DNA from: Streptomyces sp. NBC_01451
Lineage (GTDB): Bacteria > Actinomycetota > Actinomycetes > Streptomycetales > Streptomycetaceae
NCBI RefSeq assembly: GCF_036227485.1
Contig: NZ_CP109479.1
Location: 1,364,001 to 1,428,000 of the forward strand
Length of the DNA: 64,000 bases
Direction of reading: 5' to 3'
Under the pieces are notes generated by a model, which saw only the letters and a program-made list of their open reading frames with translations, searched no databases and was not told where the DNA came from. A program made the translations under genes and the position numbers. Positions 27,957 to 36,066 of this stretch are shown here, in pieces. The first letter of the stretch is position 1. Every line of letters begins with the position of its first letter.

Positions 27957-28874
27957 TTACGCCTCCGGGAACTTGGGGGCGGGGATGCCCACCGACTGGA
28001 GCTCGGCGCCGACCGAGGTGGGCCAGGCGTCGGCCAGGGCCTCGGGGGTCCAGCCGCCGTCCGCGTACGCCGTCCTGATCTCCTGCGGATGCGACCAGAG
28101 TGCCACCTTGTCGCCGCCGATGCCGATGGCCTGGCCGGTGATGCCCCGGGCGGCCTCGGAGGCGAGGAAGGGGACGAGGGCGGCGCAGTCCTCGGGGGTG
28201 CCGAAGCCCTCGCCCTTGCGCAGGAAGGCCGGGAACGGCTCGCCGTTCTTCAGCGCCTCGACGTACGGGGCGAAGGCGGGGATCGTCTCGGTCATGGCGG
28301 TCGCGGCCACCGGCACGATCGCGTTGACGGTGATGTTCGCCCGGCCCAGCTCCATCGACCAGGTGCGGGCGAAGGCGGCGATGCCTGCCTTGGCGGCGGC
28401 GTAGTTCGTCTGCCCGAAGTTGCCGCGCTGGCCGGCCGGGGAGCCGACCAGGATCAGCGTGCCGCCCTCACCCTGCTCGCGCATGCGTACGGCGGCGGCG
28501 CGGGCGCAGGTGAAGGTGCCCTTGAGATGGGTGGTGATCACCGCGTCGAAGTCGTCGTCGGTCATCTTCCACAGCACCTTGTCGCGCAGGATGCCCGCGT
28601 TGGTGACCAGGATGTCGAGCCGCCCGAACTCCTCCACCGCGCGGTTCACGAGCCGCTCGGCGGCCTCCGTCGTGCCGACCGGGACCACCTCGGCCACGGC
28701 GGTGCCGCCCGCCGCGGTGATGGACTTCACGGCCTGCTCGGCCACGTTCTCGTCGACGTCGTTGACGACCACGGAGGCGCCGGCGGCGGCGAGAGCGTGC
28801 GCGTAGGCGAGGCCGAGGCCACGGCCGCTGCCGGTGACGACGGCGACCTTGCCGGTCAGATCGATGCTGGGCAC
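27957..28874 (-). CDS. couN: Short-chain dehydrogenase, probable beta-hydroxyacyl-CoA dehydrogenase (CouN-like)
   Basis: A 305-residue SDR. The cofactor loop is VTGSGRGLGLAYA, NAG is present in VTNAGILRD, and the catalytic Tyr and Lys are in NYAAAKAG with Ser in VGSPAG. An Asp at the end of strand 2 (VVNDVDEN) indicates NAD. It should oxidise the beta-hydroxyacyl-CoA made by the MaoC hydratase. The GTG start follows GAAGGGA; an in-frame start 21 codons upstream gives a Ser-rich tail that overlaps the promoter region. First gene of the leftward group, transcribed from a divergent promoter shared with the MarR gene. Confidence 0.88.
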   Translation of the reverse strand: MPSIDLTGKVAVVTGSGRGLGLAYAHALAAAGASVVVNDVDENVAEQAVKSITAAGGTAVAEVVPVGTTEAAERLVNRAVEEFGRLDILVTNAGILRDKVLWKMTDDDFDAVITTHLKGTFTCARAAAVRMREQGEGGTLILVGSPAGQRGNFGQTNYAAAKAGIAAFARTWSMELGRANITVNAIVPVAATAMTETIPAFAPYVEALKNGEPFPAFLRKGEGFGTPEDCAALVPFLASEAARGITGQAIGIGGDKVALWSHPQEIRTAYADGGWTPEALADAWPTSVGAELQSVGIPAPKFPEA

Positions 28875-28924
28875 GAGGGGGGTCCCTTCACAAGACGACG
28901 ACGCGGAACGACTGCTTGAGATTG

Positions 28925-28953
28925 ATGCTAAGAGCAATCATTGTTGACGTCAA
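28925..28953 (-). promoter_or_regulatory. couN promoter
   Basis: On the minus strand TTGACG (28953-28948), a 17-base spacer, then TAGCAT (28930-28925). Transcription would begin about 43 bases before the SDR start. The -35 is half of the palindrome TTGACGTCAA, so a bound MarR dimer would cover both divergent -35 elements. Confidence 0.7.
28944..28953. promoter_or_regulatory. Palindrome TTGACGTCAA between couN and couR, probable MarR operator
   Basis: A perfect 10-base palindrome whose two halves serve as the -35 elements of the divergent promoters. On the plus strand TTGACG is followed 16 bases later by TCAGAT, placing a start site about 2 bases before the MarR ATG. A flanking ATTGATGCTAA (28921-28931) recurs in the transporter promoter. 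Confidence 0.55.
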
Positions 28954-28980
28954 TAGTTGTTGCTGTCAGATGCGTGCGCC

Positions 28981-29520
28981 ATGCTGGAATCAGCACATGG
29001 AACCGCCCCGCCCGGGGCCTCGACGAGGGAGCCCGCCATCGCCGGCCAGCAGGACATCCAGAACCCCGCCCCGATCGACGCGCACGAGCCCTGGATGCGC
29101 GGCCTGCACGCGGACACCGGCTACCTGCTGTACCGGCTGGGCCTGCGCTCCGGACAGCTGTTCAACACCTTCCTCCAGGAGTCGGGGCTACGGCTGCGCC
29201 ACTACGCGGTACTCCGCTTCCTGGCCACCTCCACGGGTGCGCTGCAGCGCGAGCTGAGCACCTCGCTCGGATACGACCCGAGCGCGATCGTCGGTCTCGT
29301 CGACGACCTGGAGAGGCTCGGCTTCGCCGAACGCCGCCCGTCCCCCGACGACCGCCGCAGCCGGCTCGTCGCCCTGACCGGGAACGGCCGCGCCTTCCTC
29401 CGCGACACCGACGAGGCGGGCCAGCGCGTGACCGGGGAACTGCTGGGCCCGCTCGACGCGGCCGAGCGGGAGACGCTGCACGCCCTTCTCCAGCGGATCA
29501 CGGAGGACGGACCCCACTGA
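28981..29520 (+). CDS. couR: MarR-family regulator of the hydroxycinnamate cluster (CouR-like)
   Basis: A 179-residue winged-helix regulator. The recognition region includes LSTSLGYDPSAIVGLVDDLERLG, followed by the MarR wing FAERRPSPDDRRSRLVALTGNG. CouR of Rhodococcus is a MarR repressor released by p-coumaroyl-CoA; the position beside the catabolic genes fits this. The ATG was chosen because it is the first ATG in frame. It has no ribosome site, and the candidate promoter would make the message nearly leaderless. It diverges from couN and precedes the transporter gene. Confidence 0.88.
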   Translation: MLESAHGTAPPGASTREPAIAGQQDIQNPAPIDAHEPWMRGLHADTGYLLYRLGLRSGQLFNTFLQESGLRLRHYAVLRFLATSTGALQRELSTSLGYDPSAIVGLVDDLERLGFAERRPSPDDRRSRLVALTGNGRAFLRDTDEAGQRVTGELLGPLDAAERETLHALLQRITEDGPH

Positions 29521-29534
29521 TATTGGGCATGTTC

Positions 29535-29563
29535 TTGACTGCCGTGCGATTGATGCCTAACTT
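29535..29563 (+). promoter_or_regulatory. Promoter of the couT-like transporter gene
   Basis: TTGACT, a 17-base spacer and TAACTT give a strong consensus promoter just after the MarR stop. The spacer contains ATTGATGCCTAA, nearly identical to ATTGATGCTAA in the couN/couR promoter region, so the same regulator may act at both sites. The leader would be about 60 bases. Confidence 0.7.
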
Positions 29564-29631
29564 CACCCGGGCACCGGTGCGGTCCCCTCGCCGGTGACGT
29601 CCCCCACGACATCGGCATCAGGGAGCTCCCC

Positions 29632-30999
29632 GTGCAGCCATCCCGCTCGTCCTCCGACGCCACCCCCCAACTCTCCCCGGACACAAGGGAGTTGCGGCGC
29701 GTCGCACTCTCCGGACTGCTCGGCACCACCGTCGAGTTCTACGACTTCCTCGTGTACGGCACGGTCGCCGCACTCGTCTTCGGCGATCTGTTCTTCCCCC
29801 AGGCCGACCCCGCGGTCGGCACCATCGCCGCCTTCGGCACCTTCGCCGCCGGCTATGTCGCCCGGCCGCTCGGCGGCATCGTCTTCGGCCACTTCGGCGA
29901 CCGGCTCGGCCGCAAGTCGATGATGCTGCTGACGATGACCCTGATGGGCTGCGGCAGCTTCCTCATCGGGCTGCTGCCGACCTACGACGCGATCGGCGTC
30001 TGGGCCCCGGTCCTGCTGGTCGCCCTCCGGGTCGTCCAGGGTCTCGCCATCGGCGGCGAGTGGGGCGGCGCGACCCTGATGGTCGTCGAGCACGCCGAAC
30101 GGGTCCAGGGCTCCCGGCGCGGCCTGTGGTCCAGCTCCACCCAGCTCGGCGCCCCGCTCGGCTCCGTGCTCTCCACCGGAGTGGTCACCCTCGTCTCCAC
30201 GCTCCCCGACGACCAGTTCCGCTCCTGGGGCTGGCGCGTACCGTTCCTGCTCAGCTTCGTACTGCTCGGCGTCGGCCTGTTCGTCCGGCTGCGGGTCGCG
30301 GAGAGCCCGCTGTTCACCGAGGGCAGGCGGGAGGTTTCCGCCAGGCCACCGATCTTCGAGGTGCTGCGCCGCCCCAGGCCGGTGCTGCTCGCCTGCTGCG
30401 TCGGTATCGGCGCCTTCACCGCCCAGTCACTGCTGACCGGCTTCATGATCTCCTACGCCACCGGCAACGGGTACAGCCGCCCGCAGGTCCTCACCGCAGT
30501 GACCATCGCCTCCTGCGTGGCGCTCGTCGTCCTGCCCACCGCCTCCGCGCTCACCGACCGCGTCGGCCGCCGCCCCGTGGTCCTCGCCGGCGCCGTCCTC
30601 TCGGCCGCGCTCGCCTTCCCCGTGCTGTGGCTGGTCGACTCCGGCTCGCCCGGCCTGCTGATCCTCGCCCTCGTCCTCGGCCACGGCATCGCCCAGTCCA
30701 CGATGTACGGGCCGCTGGGCGCCCTGTTCTCCGAGATGTTCGGCACGAAGGTGCGCTACACCGGCGCCTCGCTCGGCTACCAGGCGGCGACCCTGGTCGG
30801 CGCCGGGTTCTCACCGCTGATCGCGACCAGCCTGCTCGCCTCGAACGGCGGAGGCAGTACGCCCGTGTCGCTGCTGCTGTGCGGCGGCGCGCTGATCACC
30901 GCGGTCACCGTGTGGCGGATGCCCGAGACGCACACCGACACCCTCGGCACCCCCGGCCTCTCCCGGGACACCCCCGCCCCCGAGGGCGTCCGCCCGTGA
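29632..30999 (+). CDS. MHS-family MFS transporter, probable aromatic acid uptake (CouT-like)
   Basis: A 455-residue protein with 12 predicted membrane helices. Features of the metabolite:H+ symporter family are clear: TTVEFYDFLVYGTVAALVF at the first helix, GHFGDRLGRKSMM between helices 2 and 3, GLAIGGEWGGATLMVVEHA at helix 4, and the SWGWRVPFL segment. The family imports shikimate, alpha-ketoglutarate, proline betaine and aromatic acids. By position, directly after the MarR gene and with a shared promoter element, it should import the hydroxycinnamate. GTG start after AGGGAG. The C-terminal tail is Pro/Thr-rich and cytoplasmic. Confidence 0.88.
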   Translation: MQPSRSSSDATPQLSPDTRELRRVALSGLLGTTVEFYDFLVYGTVAALVFGDLFFPQADPAVGTIAAFGTFAAGYVARPLGGIVFGHFGDRLGRKSMMLLTMTLMGCGSFLIGLLPTYDAIGVWAPVLLVALRVVQGLAIGGEWGGATLMVVEHAERVQGSRRGLWSSSTQLGAPLGSVLSTGVVTLVSTLPDDQFRSWGWRVPFLLSFVLLGVGLFVRLRVAESPLFTEGRREVSARPPIFEVLRRPRPVLLACCVGIGAFTAQSLLTGFMISYATGNGYSRPQVLTAVTIASCVALVVLPTASALTDRVGRRPVVLAGAVLSAALAFPVLWLVDSGSPGLLILALVLGHGIAQSTMYGPLGALFSEMFGTKVRYTGASLGYQAATLVGAGFSPLIATSLLASNGGGSTPVSLLLCGGALITAVTVWRMPETHTDTLGTPGLSRDTPAPEGVRP

Positions 31000-31105
31000 A
31001 CTCCCGCACTCCCGTCACGGACACGGGCGCCGACCGCACAGGCACGCGGCACCGGTCGTCGGTATACAGGGACGTGACGTCCACACCCCGGGGAGCTGCC
31101 CGCCC

Positions 31106-31858
31106 ATGACCACCCGCTCCGCGCCCGACCGGCTGCTGTCCGTGCTCAGCGCCTTCGACCACGAGCACCCGGCGCTGTCCCTCACGGACATCAGCCGGCG
31201 GGCCGGGCTGACCCTCACCACCACGCACCGCCTCGTGGGCGCCCTCACCCACTGGGGCGCCCTGGAACGGGACGACGACGGCGTCTACCACGTGGGCCTC
31301 AGGCTCTGGGAGGTCGCGGCGCTCGCCCCGCGCGGGCTGGCGCTGCGGCAGATCGCGCTGCCGTATCTGGAGGACCTGTACGAAGCGACGCACGAGAACG
31401 TGCAGTTGGCGGTACGGGACGGCCGCGAGGTCGTCTACATCGAGTGGCTGTCGGGCCGTTCGGCGGTCGGGGTGCACATCCGGGTCGGCGCCCGCTGGCC
31501 GCTGCACGCCACGGGCGTCGGCCTCGCCCTGCTCGCGCACGGCGACCCGGTGGTCCAACAGCAGTACTGCGAGGGCCCGTTGGCATCCTTCACCCCGCAC
31601 ACGATCACCGATCCGGCCCAGTTGCGCCGCGTCCTGGCCGAAGTGCGGCGCACAGGCGTGGCGGTGAGCAGCCGTCAGGTCACCGACGACGCCCTGTCGG
31701 TGGCGGCCCCGGTGCACGGTCCGGGCGGCGCGGTGATCGCCGCGGTGTCGGTCGTGGTGCCCCAGCGGGACGCCCAGGTGCCGGTACTGGTGCCCGCGGT
31801 GCGGCTGGCGGCTCGGGGCATCTCACGGGCGCTGGGCTGGCAGCCGGAGCGGCACTGA
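31106..31858 (+). CDS. IclR-family transcriptional regulator
   Basis: A 250-residue regulator. The N-terminal helix-turn-helix reads LSLTDISRRAGLTLTTTHRLVGALTHWGALE. The C-terminal effector domain has RQIALPYLEDLYEATHENVQLAV, GARWPLHATGVGLALLA and the GVAVSSRQVTDDALSVAAPV block of IclR proteins. Members such as PcaR and PobR act in protocatechuate and 4-hydroxybenzoate breakdown, which would fit the products of the adjacent cluster. It has a ribosome site GGGGAG and lies 106 bases after the transporter gene on the same strand. The effector is not known. Confidence 0.92.
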   Translation: MTTRSAPDRLLSVLSAFDHEHPALSLTDISRRAGLTLTTTHRLVGALTHWGALERDDDGVYHVGLRLWEVAALAPRGLALRQIALPYLEDLYEATHENVQLAVRDGREVVYIEWLSGRSAVGVHIRVGARWPLHATGVGLALLAHGDPVVQQQYCEGPLASFTPHTITDPAQLRRVLAEVRRTGVAVSSRQVTDDALSVAAPVHGPGGAVIAAVSVVVPQRDAQVPVLVPAVRLAARGISRALGWQPERH

Positions 31859-32008
31859 GGAGAGACGCCCGGCCGCGTCTGCGGTGTCCCCGGCGTCCTT
31901 ACCCGAATCTCAGACGCCAGGCCCCGTTTCAAAGAACAAACCCATACAGAAGATGCACGATGCACGCGCATCATCGATCACTTCCTGATCGTTCCAGAGA
32001 GGCGTGCC

Positions 32009-33259
32009 GTGGGTGTTCCGCACATACCGAACCCGTCCGAGCCGAGCGAGCGGGACCGGCAGCAGTCGCCGTCGTGGTCCCGGCGCGGGATCCTCGCCGC
32101 GCTCGGGGCCGTACCGGCCGCCGTACTGACCGGTTGCGGCGGCTCCACGGACTCCTCGGCGACGACGAAGGCGAGCGCGAGCCCGACCGTGAAGGCGGCC
32201 AGGAAGGCCGTCGTCACCGTCACCCCCGCCGACGGTACCGAGCACGCCGACTTCGCCGCCCCCGTCGAGGTCACCGTCACCGACGGCACCCTCGCCTCCG
32301 TCACGGTCACCGGCGACGGCGGCGGACTGGCCGGGACCCTCAACGAGGCCCGTACGAAGTGGACGTCGACCGGGAATCCGTACTCCGGGACCAAGTACAC
32401 GGTGTCGGCGCAGGTCACCGGGGCCGCCACGCAGACCGCGACCTTCACCACCGCCTCGCCGTCCGCGACCTTCGTCGGGTACTTCACCCCGGAGGCCGAC
32501 TCCACCTCGGGTGTCGGCATGCCGGTGTCGATTAACTTCACGGAGGCGGTCACCGACCGGGCAGCGGTCCAGAAGGCGATCACCGTGACCGCCGAGCCGG
32601 CCGTCGATGTGGTCGGCCACTGGTTCAGCGACACCCGGCTCGACTTCCGGCCGGAGACCTACTGGGCCGCCGGCACGAAGATCACGCTCGGGCTGCGGCT
32701 CAAGGACGTCGAGGGCGCGGACGGGGTCTACGGCACCCAGTCCAAGGACGTCACCTTCCACATCGGCCGCGAGCAGATCAGTACGGTCGACCTGAAGGCG
32801 AAGACCATGACCGTACGGCGGGACGGCACGACCACGGCCACCTATCCCGTCTCCGGCGGCGACGCCGAGCACACCACCTGGTCCGGGATCATGGTGATCA
32901 GCGAGCGGTTCAAGCAGACGCGGATGGAGTCCTCGACGGTCGGGCTCGGCGACGAGTACGACATCTCCGACGTCCCGCACGCTCAGCGCATGACCACCTC
33001 CGGCACCTTCGTGCACGGCAACTACTGGGCCTCGACCTCGGTGTTCGGGAGCAGCAACACCAGTCACGGCTGCGTCGGCCTGCACGACACGAAGGGCGCG
33101 AACGACACCTCCGTGCCGGGCTACAAGTTCTACGACAGTTCGATGCTCGGGGATGTGGTGATCGTCAGGAACTCGGGCGAGGTGACGGTGGACCCGGCCA
33201 ACGGGCTCAACGGCTGGAACCTGGACTGGGCGGCCTGGAAGGCGGGCAGCGCCGTCTGA
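32009..33259 (+). CDS. L,D-transpeptidase (LdtMt2-like lipoprotein)
   Basis: A 416-residue exported enzyme that should make 3-3 cross-links in peptidoglycan. A twin-arginine signal (SWSRRGILAALGAVPAAVL) precedes the lipobox LTGCGG. Two Ig-like domains follow (about 65-160 and 165-250). The YkuD catalytic domain has the His of FVHGNYW and the catalytic Cys in TSHGCVGLHD, spaced as in the family. The C-terminal segment ending GWNLDWAAW is the helical extension of the LdtMt2 type. GTG start after AGAGAGG. Transcribed alone and followed by a hairpin. Confidence 0.93.
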   Translation: MGVPHIPNPSEPSERDRQQSPSWSRRGILAALGAVPAAVLTGCGGSTDSSATTKASASPTVKAARKAVVTVTPADGTEHADFAAPVEVTVTDGTLASVTVTGDGGGLAGTLNEARTKWTSTGNPYSGTKYTVSAQVTGAATQTATFTTASPSATFVGYFTPEADSTSGVGMPVSINFTEAVTDRAAVQKAITVTAEPAVDVVGHWFSDTRLDFRPETYWAAGTKITLGLRLKDVEGADGVYGTQSKDVTFHIGREQISTVDLKAKTMTVRRDGTTTATYPVSGGDAEHTTWSGIMVISERFKQTRMESSTVGLGDEYDISDVPHAQRMTTSGTFVHGNYWASTSVFGSSNTSHGCVGLHDTKGANDTSVPGYKFYDSSMLGDVVIVRNSGEVTVDPANGLNGWNLDWAAWKAGSAV

Positions 33260-33269
33260 GCAGACCGGG

Positions 33270-33334
33270 CCCGCGCCCTCGAAGGGGCGCGGGGAACCGC
33301 GCGACCAGCCACAGCGGACCCACAGCCCTCCACC
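33270..33334. repeat. Streptomyces intergenic repeat with a terminator-like hairpin
   Basis: CCCGCGCCC and GGGCGCGGG form a perfect 9-bp stem (33270-33278, 33285-33293) with a TCGAAG loop, followed by GGAACCGCGCGACCAGCCAC and AGCGGACCCACAGCC. The block GGGGCGCGGGGAAC-CGCGCGACCAGCCACA is a form I recognise as recurring many times in Streptomyces genomes after genes. Here it probably ends transcription of the L,D-transpeptidase gene. Confidence 0.7.
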
Positions 33335-33456
33335 GCACATCCGGCGGATCACCTAGCACATTCATGTCTTCATCGGGTGAACTCACCTGTGGCGGAAGGA
33401 AATTCTGGGTTTCACCTCTTGACGGCCGGAGTCACCGGGAGCACATTGGGCCCACT

Positions 33457-33472
33457 TTGAGAGCGCTCTCAA
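33457..33472. promoter_or_regulatory. LacI-type operator upstream of the GH16 glucanase
   Basis: TTGAGAGCGCTCTCAA is a perfect 16-base palindrome with the central AGCGCT core of LacI-family operators; CebR-type sites in Streptomyces share the GAGCGCTC centre. A second, imperfect copy CGAGCGCTTTCG follows at 33480-33491. Both lie within 80 bases of the start codon. No LacI regulator gene is in the window, so control would come from elsewhere. Confidence 0.75.
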
Positions 33473-33533
33473 GCCAAGTCGAGCGCTTTCGAAGACACCC
33501 GCGCACCCCCACCCCGTACCCGAAGAGGCACCC

Positions 33534-34943
33534 ATGAGGGACACTTCAGGCACTTCACCCACTTCAGGCCCATCGGTCGGACGCGGCCCCCTCCGTCGCG
33601 TGCTCGTCGCCGTCGGCGCCGTCCTCAGCCTCGCGGCAGCCGCCGTGACCGTGGCCCAGGCGGACGCGCCGACGCCGCCGACCGGCTGGACGCAGGTCTT
33701 CCTCGACGACTTCAACGGCACCGCAGGAACCGGCGTCTCCACCACCAACTGGCAGTACGCGACCGGGACCTCGTATCCCGGCGGCCCCGCCAACTGGGGC
33801 ACGGGCGAGATCGAGACGATGACGAACAGCACGAACAACGTCTCGCTCGACGGCAGCGGCAACCTCCGGATCACCCCGGTGCGGGACTCCGCCGGCAACT
33901 GGACCTCGGGCCGCATCGAGACCAACCGCACCGACTTCCAGCCCCCGGCGGGCGGCAAACTGGCCGTCCAAGCGCGCCTCCAGGTGCCGAACGTCACCGG
34001 CGCGTCCGCCCTCGGCTACTGGCCCGCGTTCTGGATGCTCGGGGCGCCCTACCGGGGCAACTACCAGAACTGGCCGAGCGTCGGCGAGCTGGACATCATG
34101 GAGAACACCCAGGGTCTCAACACCATCTGGGGCACCATGCACTGCGGCACCAGCCCGGGCGGCCCCTGCAACGAGACGACCGGCATCGGCGGCACCACCA
34201 GCTGCGCCGGCACCACCTGTCAGGCCGGCTTCCACACCTACCGCATGGAGTGGGACCGTTCGGTGAGCCCGGAGGCGATCCGCTTCTACGTCGACGGCAC
34301 CAACTACCACACGGTGACCGCGAACCAGGTCGACGCGACGACCTGGGCCAACGCCACGAACCACGGCTTCTTCATCATCCTGAACGTGGCGATGGGCGGC
34401 GCCTTCCCGGCGGCGTTCGGCGGCGGCCCGGACGCGAACACGGTCTCCGGACGCCCGATGGTCGTCGACTACGTGCAGGTCCTCCAGTCGACCACCGGCG
34501 GCAGCACGACCACACCCCCGCCGACCGGGACCCGGGACGCGTACAGCGCCATCCAGGCCGAGTCCTACAACAGCCAGTCGGGCACCAGCACGGAGACCAC
34601 CACCGACACCGGCGGCGGGCAGAACATCGGCTCGCTCGCCAACGGCGACTGGGCGCTCTACCAGGGCGTCAACTTCGGTTCCACGGCGGCCACCCAGTTC
34701 GTCGCCAGGGTCGCGAGCGGCGCGAACTCGGGCGTGAGCGGACTGGTCGAGGTACGCCTCGACAGCCGTACGAGCACACCGGTCGGGAGCTTCTCGATCG
34801 CCAACACGGGAGGCTGGCAGAGCTGGCGGACCGTTCCGGCGAACATCAGTTCCGTCACCGGCACGCATGACGTCTATCTGACCTTCACCAGCGGCCAGGC
34901 GCAGGACTTCGTGAACGTGAACTGGTTCAACTTCGGCCACTGA
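33534..34943 (+). CDS. Secreted family 16 endo-glucanase with CBM6
   Basis: A 469-residue secreted enzyme, probably an endo-beta-1,3-glucanase (laminarinase) acting on fungal or algal glucan. An N-terminal signal segment ends near VAQADA (about residue 43). The GH16 domain has GELDIMEN with nucleophile Glu185, Asp187 and acid/base Glu190, preceded by FNGTAGTGV and WPAFWMLG. A Thr/Pro linker (TTGGSTTTPPPTGT) leads to a CBM6 domain from about residue 335 (YSAIQAESYNSQSG ... NVNWFNFGH). ATG after GAAGAGG. The upstream palindromes suggest repression by a LacI-family protein until an oligosaccharide inducer appears. Monocistronic. Confidence 0.95.
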   Translation: MRDTSGTSPTSGPSVGRGPLRRVLVAVGAVLSLAAAAVTVAQADAPTPPTGWTQVFLDDFNGTAGTGVSTTNWQYATGTSYPGGPANWGTGEIETMTNSTNNVSLDGSGNLRITPVRDSAGNWTSGRIETNRTDFQPPAGGKLAVQARLQVPNVTGASALGYWPAFWMLGAPYRGNYQNWPSVGELDIMENTQGLNTIWGTMHCGTSPGGPCNETTGIGGTTSCAGTTCQAGFHTYRMEWDRSVSPEAIRFYVDGTNYHTVTANQVDATTWANATNHGFFIILNVAMGGAFPAAFGGGPDANTVSGRPMVVDYVQVLQSTTGGSTTTPPPTGTRDAYSAIQAESYNSQSGTSTETTTDTGGGQNIGSLANGDWALYQGVNFGSTAATQFVARVASGANSGVSGLVEVRLDSRTSTPVGSFSIANTGGWQSWRTVPANISSVTGTHDVYLTFTSGQAQDFVNVNWFNFGH

Positions 34944-34966
34944 ACAGGTGGTTGCACCGCGCTGAC

Positions 34967-34996
34967 GAAGGGGCGGGCCCGACGGCCCGCCCCTTC
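34967..34996. terminator. Terminator between GH16 and AraC genes
   Basis: GAAGGGGCGGGCC pairs perfectly over 13 bp with GGCCCGCCCCTTC across a CGAC loop. It lies between convergent genes and can act in both directions. Confidence 0.9.
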
Positions 34997-35009
34997 CCGC
35001 GTTCCCGAT

Positions 35010-35921
35010 TCAGCGAGGTCCGGCTGAACTCAGCTCCGCCCGGAACGCCACCGGCGTGGTCCCCGTGTGCAGCTGGAAGAACTTGGAGAAGTTCGCCGCG
35101 TCGGGAAAGCCGACGGCCGCGCCCACTCGCCCGATCGGCAGGGACGTGTGCGCCAGCAGCCGCTTGGCCTCCAGGACCACCCGCCGGTCGATGAAGCCCT
35201 TGGGCGTCCGACCGGTCGCCGCGCGCACCGCGCGGACAAGGGTGCGCCGGGAGTAGCCGAGGGCGTCGGCGTACGCGCTGACGCTGTGGTTGGTGGCGAA
35301 GCCCTTCTCCACCGCGTCCCTGAAGAGGGTGAACGTGGTGTCGGTCCGGCCTCCCGCCGCCTCCGCCGAACTCGTCGCGAGGTGGGACAGGCGCAGCAGG
35401 AACGCGGTGAGGGAGTGGCGCAGTACCGAGGTGTGCAGGCCGATCGGGAGGGTGGCGGTGTCCTCGTACTCGCGGCCCAGCTGGGCCAGGGCCGCCCGCA
35501 GACCGGCGAGTCGGGGTGCGTCCGGGCGCAGCAGCGGGGGCAGGTCGTAGCGGTACAGGCCGGTCGCCTCGACCGTGGTCCGGGGCAGGAAGCCGGGTTG
35601 CATGGTGAGGACGGTGCCGCGGTACCGGGTGGTGCGGGAGAAGCGGTGGACCTGACCCGGGCGGATCCACAGCAGGTCGCCCGCTGTCGCCTCGTATTCG
35701 GCGAAGTCGACCATGTGGGTGACCGGGCCGTCGTCGAACAGCATCACGATGTGGAAGTCGATCCGGTGGACGCGTTCCAGCGGCGCGTCCTCGTGCCAGG
35801 TGCGGTCGGGTGACATCGGGCCGACCTGCATACCCACGCCCAGGACGCTCAGATCGACCGGAAAGGGGAACGTCCTGATGCCGTCCCCGTCCTGGGCGTC
35901 TTGGATGGTTCTGTCCGCCAT
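35010..35921 (-). CDS. AraC-family transcriptional regulator
   Basis: A 303-residue regulator. The N-terminal half is an AraC-type cupin sensor (HRIDFHIVMLFDDGPVTHMVDF and the GDLLWIRPGQVHRF block). The C-terminal double helix-turn-helix has SVSAYADALGYSRRTLVRAVRAATG and IGRVGAAVGFPDAANFSKFF, ending with the usual HTGTTPVAFR. The ATG follows AAGGA. The gene diverges from the transketolase operon, with two inverted repeats between them, so it may control that operon as well as itself. Its sensor motif resembles those binding sugars or small organic acids, but the ligand cannot be inferred. Confidence 0.9.
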   Translation of the reverse strand: MADRTIQDAQDGDGIRTFPFPVDLSVLGVGMQVGPMSPDRTWHEDAPLERVHRIDFHIVMLFDDGPVTHMVDFAEYEATAGDLLWIRPGQVHRFSRTTRYRGTVLTMQPGFLPRTTVEATGLYRYDLPPLLRPDAPRLAGLRAALAQLGREYEDTATLPIGLHTSVLRHSLTAFLLRLSHLATSSAEAAGGRTDTTFTLFRDAVEKGFATNHSVSAYADALGYSRRTLVRAVRAATGRTPKGFIDRRVVLEAKRLLAHTSLPIGRVGAAVGFPDAANFSKFFQLHTGTTPVAFRAELSSAGPR

Positions 35922-35953
35922 GTCCTTCTCTTGCCGTGTCGGCCTCAGTGCCC

Positions 35954-36015
35954 GTGTCCCACTTTCACCAAAGGGTGACACACAGGCACCTGGCCCCGTA
36001 AAAGTCAGACTTTTA
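35954..36015. promoter_or_regulatory. Two inverted repeats in the AraC / transketolase divergent region
   Basis: GTGTCCCACTTT and AAAGGGTGACAC (35954-35981) are 12-base arms with two mismatches around CACC. AAAAGTCAGACTTTT (36001-36015) is a perfect palindrome with a single central base. The second is A/T-rich, 51 bases before the transketolase ATG, and may overlap its promoter. They are candidate operators for the AraC regulator or for a global regulator. Confidence 0.5.
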
Positions 36016-36066
36016 AGTTTGAACGCGTCCGAGCAGCCATCCACCTCTATCGAGGACTTCTTGAAG

